From Arenicola marina (lineage: Eukaryota; Annelida; Polychaeta; Arenicolidae): a stretch of 64,000 nt of DNA. Positions 55,931-64,000 of this stretch are shown piece by piece. A program made the position numbers and the translations under genes. The stretch spans positions 37,833,759 to 37,897,758 of the forward strand of contig OZ025249.1 of the NCBI GenBank assembly GCA_964019135.1, given 5' to 3'. The notes under the pieces were generated by a model. It had not been told where the DNA came from, searched no databases, and worked only from the letters and a program-made list of their open reading frames with translations. Positions within the stretch are counted from its first letter, which is position 1. The number at the start of each line of letters is the position of its first letter.

Positions 55931-58900
55931 ATGGGAGCGAACAATTCGTCACAGCTGAGCGCGTTGGACAAGGCGCTGATGGCTCTGGAGTCGGCCAACA
56001 GTCTGGCGACGGCGATGGCGACAAGTCGACTTCCGCAGGAAGTAGTCCAGACGATACATAAGATATTCCTGGTAAAAACTATTAATTAGGAAAGTTAGTA
56101 CTTCGATGTTAGTTTTATTTAATAAATACTGCACAATGAAGGATAGGGTTGATTCACACATCGAAGCGAAACTGTGTCAATATATATACAAATTCAGCAT
56201 ACGTCAATTACAATTGATTGTCCTTCACTATAAAATTGAACAACTACAAGCCTTAGGGTGAAACAGTATATACTGCTCTTCAAATGGTGTTGAAAATTAT
56301 AAAAAATCTGGAAGAAAAAAACTGTATCATACATCTTTAAAAGAGTTTTATAGTGGCCATATTTTATATGATGCATTTTACGGGTGCATAAACTCAGTCA
56401 CCACCTCCCATGCCCTCATTTCCAACCAAAAGCGACACACTGCTTCTGACTGTTTTATCCCAATTGTTTATCCGTTCATTATGTGCAGTCAAAGACTAGA
56501 TACATCTTACGGACATTTACTTAGAACGCCTATTTTTGTGGAGTATGAGCAGATCGTTTGGGTAATCCGACCCGGTAGGCCTACACAACATAAACTAAAT
56601 ATAGCATCATGCCTGTTTCTCATCAAGAACCACGATACAGTGTTGTCACGGTGTAGTCACGACATACTTATGTCTGTTGTGACGACCAGCCCCCTTCAAC
56701 GCATTAGGATTGCCACTAAACATTCAGGTCAAGTTACAAGTACAAAAAAGAATTCCCCCGGAGCAGTGCGCGGCCGTAGAGTCATATGTGTGTCGATCAC
56801 CCGGTAGAGGGCGTTCCGGTTAAACTGTTGGCGCCACGCCAAAACAAGTTTAGCTCATATTAATCTTCTGTATTCCCACGTTGATATTATCGAGGTATAA
56901 CGCCCCAAATAGTAGAAGGGAATACTTTTTCCATGTGTTTTTCGCACATGCCGATTTAAATCGAGGAAAGTGACGTCCAAGGGGAAAACAAACGCATGTG
57001 CATGCTTTTACTTTGAGACTCAGATTCTCTCTGCTGATTGGCTTGAACTTAAGGGAAATCACTCAACCATGAGAACAACACATGCTCTCGAAAACAGATG
57101 CCTACGCACTGCATCAAAGCTCACCTGTCAATCTTGTGACATCATTGGGGAATTTCCAAATAACGCTCAGATGCAATGCTCTCAGATTTTATCCCCCCGG
57201 ACCTCACTTTTGCCACTTGGACGAACGCGTTTATAGTGATATCGTGGAATAAAAACTGTAAACTCCGATTAAAACAAATTCGTATTAGTTTATCTTCCCC
57301 ATACAAAGTTAACTCTGAGCTAAGCAAAATCATGGCACAAACACTCTAAGATATAGTCCCTCTGCCTCACGTCAAATTTAACATCAGAAATTTTCTTCAC
57401 AGGCACAAATTGAAAATGAATATAATCGCGGATATTCGCAGTTTGGCATCAAATACATACCTTTTTAGCATTTACTGGGCTACTGGTACCGTACAACACG
57501 TATTCATTCGACTTTGATTAATTAGAGGCCAAATTTCTTTCAAACTGTGTTTTCGAGCTCGATCGAGGTCAAAGGCGTGAAGTGCTTGGAACTTTGACCC
57601 CGTGTTATTTTGAAAAGTTTTCTCGCTTAACGCTTCCATTGTGATTGTACCACAACGGAATATCTATAGTTTTCTCATTCTGCATCGAAAATACAAATTC
57701 AACCTAAACAACCCTCTAAGACCATTCGTGACCCCAGCACTGTTGATGTCAACCGTAAGGTTACGATGTCAACCGTGGGGCAGAGGTGATGTGAGGAACG
57801 AGCTCCCTCTGGCAGAGTGTGTGTATGTGGGGGGGGGGGCGAGCCTGCAGATGCCATTTAAGCTATCAATCTGCAGGTAACGTTCGACCAAGACTCCAAG
57901 ACTCCACATTAGCCATTAATGCCCAGGCATAGACCGCGTCAACAAAGTTATTTTTTGGCGTTTATTATCATCAAGAACGACAAAACGACATGTCTGGAAT
58001 CTGAAAGCTTTTGCTTTATTTGAATCTGAAAATTTTGGGCGTCCTATATATAGGACGATAGGAACAGCAGGGTACAGGTACAAATCACAGACATAAATCA
58101 CTTAACGGTTCATGCCAACAGGTTCATGGTAACATTTCTTGTAGTTCAGGGCGCAACCTATGGCTCCGGGCGCGGGCCATGGCTCCGGGCGCGGGCCATG
58201 GCTCCGGGCGCGGGCCATGGCTCCGGGCGCGGGCTATGGATCAGTGCGCTGGATTACTGCTGCGGGTGCAGGCTATGGCTCCAGGCTATGGCTCCGGGCG
58301 CGGGCTATGGCTCCATGCGTTCGACTATGGCTCCGGTTCCCCGGGCTATGGGTCCGTGCGCTAGACTATTGCTCCCGGGTGTGGGCTATGGTTCCGGACG
58401 CGGGCTATGACTGCATGCTGGACAAGTGCTCCAAGCTCCGGGCGCGGGCTATGGATCATGGCAAGGGCTATGGCTCCCTGCGCTGGACTATGGCTCCATG
58501 CACTGGACTAGTGATTCAGGCTCTAGTCTATCCGATATGGCTAAGGGCGGGGGTATGGCTCCGGGTGCGGGCAATAGCTCCCTGTGCTGGACTATGGCTC
58601 CCTGCGCTGGACTATGGCTCCATGCATTGGACTAGTGATTCAGGCTCCAGTCTATCCGATATGGCTAAGGGCGGGGGTATGGCTCCGGGTGCGGGCAATG
58701 GCTCCCTGTGCTGGACTATGGCTCCCTGCGCTGGACTATGGCTCCATGCACTGGACTAGTGATTCAGGCTTCAGTCTATCCGATATGGCTAAGGGCGGGG
58801 GTATGGCTCCGGGTGCGGGCTATGGCTCCCTGAGCTGGACTATGGCTCCCTGCGTTGGAGTATGGCTATGTGCGCTGGACTATGGCTCTGGGCATTGGAC

Positions 58901-61485
58901 TGGGGCTCCAGGCTCCTATCGCGGTCATATCATTATCATCAGTTGTGTTTTCTTGGTTCTGTTTTTTGTTCCTCTCTATTCTCACATACCAAATTTGCCG
59001 TTAACTTTAACTATAACATATTCCTACCTATCTTATCTCTGATAGTATTAAAGTCAATATTGTTTTAGTGCAACTGGCCTGCTATCAACCTTTTTTTTTC
59101 TTCTTTTTTTTGAGGGGGCCCCATGCTAGCGACTGCTCGGTGGTCTTAATGGGGTCTCCTCGGTCAAGCAATCTACACCACTGTCCCTATTTTTGATTTT
59201 TTTTCATTTGCATTTATGTTTGTTCTGTTCTGCTATGTATGCTTGACCAGAAATAAAATGATTCTGATTCTTTTCATCCAGTGACGTCACGCGCAACTCA
59301 ATCTTTCGAATGGGTCTGTGCGTGCGGAAAACGCATGTAAATGGGTGCAGGTATACTCCAATAAGATTACATGATTCAAGGTGTAATTCCCGGCGGGGTA
59401 ACTAGATAGAATAAACTTCTATAAGGATAAGATCGTACCCATCCAAGTACAAATAAATGTGTAAACTTAGGGCCCATCCACGTACTAGCTGAAAAAGATG
59501 CAAGACTTTGGCATGATCTACTATGACAAATATCTATGACAGGATATTCGCCAGTCCCTAGCAGTCAATTACAGTCAATATAGGCCTAAATGAAGGATAT
59601 ATCACTGTGTATTTTGCGGGAAGATTTTATATGAGTGAACAGTCTGGATATTTCACACCAATATCACTTGTGGTATAATGTAAATAATGTATAATCTCTT
59701 AAAATCTGGTTACAGGATTCTTGCCCCAATCAGGAGATGGACAGACACCAATTTAGAACTTTCTACCAGAACTTCTTCTCCGGCGGCAAGAGCGGGTGTT
59801 TCGAATTCTTCGACCATCTGTATCGAGCCTATGACCTCGACGGAAGCGGCTACCTAGATTTCTTCGAGTTTCTCCAGGTACCTCAACATGTCCAACCACT
59901 ATATCCTGAATGACAACCCGCCTTGCCACTATATACATGTATTTGCATTCATTTTTCTCTGTACGTCAACTCAGATTACCCACCTAAATCGTGCATATGG
60001 GAATGAGCAGTTCATACTATCTGTGAATTCTATGTACCTGTATATATATAGTCAAACCGTTCCTACTGGCCTCGACTAAACGACCCCTTAGGTGGAGGGG
60101 CTGATTCAAGACCGGGAAAACGTGCGTTCGACTCTCGCCGGACATCAAACCGGCGCCATGATATACATATATAAACGCTGCATTCTTTCACAGTTAATCG
60201 TTCATTGTCAAACAGACAATTCTAAATAGCGTTTGTAAGTAAATGCCAACTTACCTCCAGAAAATGACCTGGGTACATAGTGTCCGCCCGCCCACGCAAT
60301 TGATGTGGACTGAGATGGACTTACACATATCTCCAGATTGCCTGCCCTCATAACTCATTTTAAATATGTCCAGAAAGGTGTGTAGATTTAGGCCCATGAC
60401 ATACAACATACAACATCTCCTGTCCGTCTTTCTTGTATGACAGTTAATCATACAAAATTCATTAAGTACGCCGCACAGAAGCGCCACTGCATGGTCTGTA
60501 GCTGCACCCGCATGAAACGACTTAATTGAATCCAGATCGCTGAAATTCTATACTGCGGTTCGACGGAAGAGAAGCTGGATCTGAGCTTCCGCGTCTGTGA
60601 CGTCGACGGTAACGGAACAGTTGAAGAGGAGGAACTTCAGGACATCTTCGGAGTAAGTAGTACTGAACTACAGAACGAAATAAGTGGACGTACCTTACGT
60701 GACGTCCTATACTTGTAATAAATATATATGCGAGGCTACTGTATCAACGCTGTGCAAAGCTGGGTGTAAATTGACCTTGAGATCCCTGTTGTTAAATAGA
60801 ACTGGAGGGTAAAATAAGCTGCACGGATAAATGAAACGTCTTTGCTGTCAGTCGGTAACTACAGCCATTTCAGCTGTCAATGGAGTTCTAGTCCCAATTC
60901 ACCATCAGTCGGTTACTAAAGACCATCTCATCTGTCAGTCGGTGAAGCCCACTATAGCTGTCAGCTAGTCGGTAACTACAGACCTTATTCGCTGTCAGTG
61001 GAGATCTGCAGATCATATCTGCTGCTGTTTGGTAGCAACAATCTATCTTTGATGTCAGTCGGGAATTAAAGCCCACATTAGCTGGCAGTGGATTATGACA
61101 GCGCACTTGAGCTGGTATTGGGTAATGACAGCCCGCCTTAGCTGGCATTGGGCAATTGCAGCCTACCGCAGCTGTCAGCGGGTAACTATAGCCCGTCTCA
61201 GATGTTGGTGGGTATCTACAACCTATATCAGATGTCAATCGATAACTAAAGCCCATTTCAACTGGTTTCTGTTCCCTCTTCCAGGCCATGCTCCAGATGT
61301 CGGAAAAGGCAGAAGCGGAGAGGCTGCGGCTGCCTCCAGTCATGGCCAGATCCATTTTCAAGCGTCTGGACACGGATGGGGACGGTCACCTGACAAAGAA
61401 AGAGTTCATCGAAGGATGCGCCAATGAAACTCTCTTTTACGATATTTTCAAAGCGGTCTTTGCCCTGGAAAACAAGGGTACTTAG
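55931..61485 (+). CDS. NCSL-E: chimeric NCS-like EF-hand protein
   Basis: Exons 55931-56071, 59716-59877, 60536-60652 and 61285-61485 (stop included), all GT/AG and phase 0; 206 residues. The start MGANNS fits N-myristoylation. EF1 DSCPN, EF2 DLDGSGYLDFFE, EF3 DVDGNGTVEEEE and EF4 DTDGDGHLTKKE are all intact; the C-terminus is LENKGT. Exon 1 and the following ~190 bases of intron resemble NCSL-B and -C, while exons 2-4 with their introns are near copies of NCSL-A. Between them intron 1 (3.6 kb) holds NCSL-C-type 3' flank sequence, a GC-rich minisatellite and the LINE 3' end. The gene is therefore probably a fusion of two copies. Splicing of exon 1 to exon 2 is inferred from matching phase and strand only; each part might also be a separate remnant. 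Confidence 0.8.
58150..58920 (+). repeat. GC-rich minisatellite with 124-bp higher-order unit
   Basis: Short 19-bp type units (GGGCGCGGGCCATGGCTCC) at the left turn into longer units. ACTAGTGATTCAGG starts at 58507, 58631 and 58755, i.e. a 124-bp higher-order period. The open frame of 199 codons rich in Gly, Ala, Leu and Trp is explained by the repeat. It abuts the LINE 3' end at about 58925, inside intron 1 of NCSL-E. Confidence 0.92.
58925..59272 (+). mobile_element. LINE 3' end (truncated)
   Basis: Matches 17585-17915: AGTTGTGTTTTCTTGGTTCT, AAAGTCAATATTGTTTTAGT and the same AAATAAAATGATTCTGATTC tail. The coding part is missing; the minisatellite lies in its place. Confidence 0.88.
60845..61270 (+). 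repeat. 30-bp minisatellite in intron 3 of NCSL-E
   Basis: Counterpart of 19440-19895 with nearly the same unit order, e.g. GCTGGCAGTGGATTATGACA. An antisense frame of 161 codons across it and exon 4 is not a gene. Confidence 0.9.
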
Positions 61486-62215
61486 AATGCTGGACTGTGA
61501 TGAGTTAGATCTCCGGATCTTATGATGTATCTGGGTCTTTTCGACTTCACACCAATGGTTTTGTGCAGTGTGGATTCATTTGCAACTGTTTACAATTGAT
61601 GGGTTACAAAGGCAGGGTCGCGTACATGAATATGTTGCTATTATACAACTATCACAAAATAATAATGTTAATAATGATGCTGTAAAAATACTATCGATTA
61701 ATGGCATAAACTAATCCGATTTCTTTTTAACATGAATGGGTACGCAAATCGTGTAGCCTTGGTTTGAGTCTGTGGAAGGTTCTAGGAATCTTCAATGTAC
61801 TGTATATTGAAGTTATATAAATGCATTTCCTAAATACCGCCATTTATGCCTTGTTTGCTTGCCGTACAGTATGTTACTGCCTTGTGTCTGAATTCAGGTT
61901 AATAATACAGGTCCCACTATAACGCGATTCAGCATTTGATGTCAAACATATACTAAGAGATCATTCCGTGTCAATGCCTTAATTACCTTTACCTTGAAAA
62001 TATATTTCAACATAAGACGGATTAGGATAATACTATCGAAAGGAACTAAAGAGACATTTGTTTTGTGTATCAAATTTATAACAATCATATTCCTGCTCCC
62101 AAAAACTAAAACACTAACACATATCGTATCAAGATACGTAGCACTTATTTGAATGAATATTTCTATTCAGCACAATAATTAAATATTATTGAGTTGATCG
62201 TCGTGTTAACTGTTA

Positions 62216-63011
62216 GTCGCAACGGAAACTCTTCGGACAACGAAATTTCCCGTTTACGAGAAAATATTTACTGATTCAAACACGAAAATACTTTCTGTGT
62301 GAACTTCAAATCGGGGCCTAATAAGCGTATGTCAACTCACGTTTCCTGAGACACTTGCAAATAAACTATAAGCAAATGTTGCTTTGCTGCACTTTGAAGC
62401 AGCCGATCGGCTTGATGGCGCCATTTAGTGTTTACTGTGACGTCACTGGGCGATACCATTTACATCTTTGTAAGGGGTCATAGGTGTGAATTCCTTTGTA
62501 GTGTGTTATCATTAACTCCGTTTTTAGGCATTGACGCATACCTAAAGTGACCCAGAGGGAACTTGAAATCAGTTTAGTATCAATTACGGCTAAACTTGGA
62601 TTCATTGCGCGAAAGCAAACGCCTCCTGCAAAAGTGGGTATAGCAGAAGCATTACCCCCTGACCATTGCATTCAACCTCGGTACCCTCGTCAAATGATGC
62701 GATGGACTTTGCCAACCTGACCCAGATTTTGAACCCATCAGGTGGCAGTTGGATGACCTTTACATTTGCGTGTCTGACAAGAGAACGATAAATACAACAT
62801 CGTCTGCTCTATTAAATAGCATGGCAGGCCATGTATTGTGTAAATAATTTTTGCAGACAGGCCCAAGTTCAAATCAAACTGCAGATCGGATAAACAATTT
62901 TTCAGACAGGCCCCAGTTCATAGGTAAGGAATATGCAGAGACTTCGTCCTCAAATCGTAGAGTAAACAAATAATTCGCAAATTTCGATGTCTGGAGAGTT
63001 TCCGTTTTGAC
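62216..63011. mobile_element. Non-autonomous TIR DNA transposon
   Basis: Left end GTCGCAACGGAAACTCTTCG; right end in reverse GTCAAAACGGAAACTCTCCA. The inverted repeats go on for about 35 bp with about eight mismatches, through GACA.CGAAATTT. TA flanks both sides (62214-62215 and 63012-63013), as for Tc1/mariner-type targets. The 796-bp body has no transposase. The left copy of the segmental duplication lacks it. Confidence 0.75.
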
Positions 63012-63545
63012 TATAGATCTAACGTTAGTACCGTATCGTTAGATCTGAAGCAGGCTAAAATCTGTAACCTGATCCAAACCGCCCTGCGGCTCAGTAAGTA
63101 ATCGTTGGCATGGTGACATTGCATAGAACACTGAAACATGACGTCATACAGCTCTGTAAAACCCGGGAGAAAAGGCAACATTCACGCTAACGGCTACGAT
63201 GGCAGATATATTGAGAGTATATCAGAATATCATCAATGTACCAAAGATATTAGAATACTAATATCTTTGATTTTACACAACAACAGAGCAAACACCCCGG
63301 CGACCGGTCAATTTTTGGCGAGCGATGGTCGCCGCCGGATATGATATCAGACATTTGCATCTGTAACAGCGAGTTGGTTCAGTTAACAGTTTCGTCAGTT
63401 TACATAACCATTTCGTTAGTCAGAATATCATGGCAGTTCTTTGATACCTAATGCCAGGTCTACACGTTGGGATCATTCCTTCAATAGTCTCAAAAAGTGT
63501 TGCCGCATCGGTCGGTCAACAGTTCACACGGTCAATCCGCCTGCC

Positions 63546-64000
63546 GACCGACTGACAAACGGGCGGGTCATTAGCACGCCAATCACGTGCGCCGTGCGTT
63601 TGTCAGTCGATTGACGGGGTTATTAAATATCAAACACGATAGTGATGTTGATGCTACTAAAGGGCCTATGCTACTAGAGGGTCGCTTTTCCACGCATTGT
63701 AAGCTTATTGCATATTCTAAAGTTTCGATCAACTTCACCATTTGGGAATTGTCAACCAATCAGCGTCGAACATTTAGCTTTTTTCATTTTTTTTTAAGTT
63801 GAAATACACCTTATTTCCACAGCGACAAAATGCGAGATGTTTCGCCTATACCGTAGCAGAAGCGATACGGTATGGATGGTGGTAAAAACGACGTTGTTCG
63901 AGGCATGAACAATTTAATTATCACTGCATTATCAAAAGTCCCGCGTCCGAAACTGAGTGTCCATAAGAGGTCCCGACGCTGTCACGCAAGGTTGTCAAAC
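63546..64000. other. Window end, no supported gene
   Basis: Past the end of the segmental duplication. Contains a T-rich run near 63780 and a short inverted segment (CGTAGCAGAAGCGATACGG). No gene is recognised. Confidence 0.5.

Larger units (their letters stand above)
58930..63545 (+). repeat. Segmental duplication, right copy
   Basis: Matches 17590-21205 and 28264-28640 through exons, introns and 3' flank. Differences are point changes, small indels, the TIR element at 62216-63011 (only here) and the BEL element (only in the left copy). Confidence 0.92.

Noticed and set aside
58160-58759. 199-codon frame of Gly/Ala/Leu/Trp-rich repeats
   Set aside because: It is the translation of the GC-rich minisatellite in an intron.

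Overview
This window is nuclear DNA from an animal, most likely a marine invertebrate. Genes are split by GT/AG introns, the intergenic DNA is dense with minisatellites, MITE-like elements and tRNA-derived SINEs, and there are a BEL/Pao LTR retrotransposon and a LINE. I see no operons, CRISPR arrays or bacterial genes. A lancelet or other invertebrate deuterostome would fit, but the sequence alone does not fix the taxon.

The main content is a cluster of small four-exon genes for EF-hand calcium sensors of the neuronal calcium sensor (recoverin/visinin/NCS-1) type. All have phase-0 introns. Exon 1 carries an N-myristoylation-type start (MGxxxS), exon 2 a degenerate Cys-Pro EF-hand 1 plus EF2, exon 3 EF3 and exon 4 EF4. 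Here they are called NCSL-A (11966-20108, +), NCSL-B (32688-35479, +), NCSL-C (43028-45731, +, partly decayed), NCSL-D (50796-52458, -) and NCSL-E (55931-61485, +). There are also two remnants on the minus strand, psi-F (38295-38475, exon 4 only) and psi-G (49494-49738, end of exon 4 and 3' UTR). The copies share a promoter-proximal module, intron content and 3' flanks.

Layout. 1-9200 holds only repeats: a 200-N assembly gap, an 18-bp AT-rich minisatellite, a 14-bp minisatellite, a 17-bp repeat, an hAT-like TIR element, a 21-bp repeat and tRNA-like relics. 9.2-20.1 kb is NCSL-A, with a full SINE and a broken LINE in its first intron. 21.2-28.3 kb is a complete BEL/Pao element on the minus strand, with matching 516-bp LTRs and one intact 1919-codon gag-pol frame. 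28.6-29.5 kb is a 20-bp minisatellite. 32.2-35.8 kb is NCSL-B. 37.6-39.0 kb is psi-F. 41.3-45.8 kb is NCSL-C. 49.5-52.9 kb holds psi-G and NCSL-D. 52.9-61.5 kb is NCSL-E.

Sequence comparisons within the window give a history. The block 17.6-21.2 plus 28.26-28.64 kb is duplicated at 58.9-63.5 kb. The LINE 3' end lies in both copies, so it was there before the duplication. The BEL element is only in the left copy (the right copy keeps the uninterrupted target at 63264-63268), and an ~800-bp TIR element is only in the right copy. NCSL-E appears to be a chimera: its exon 1 and promoter are of the B/C type, while exons 2-4 are nearly the same as those of NCSL-A.
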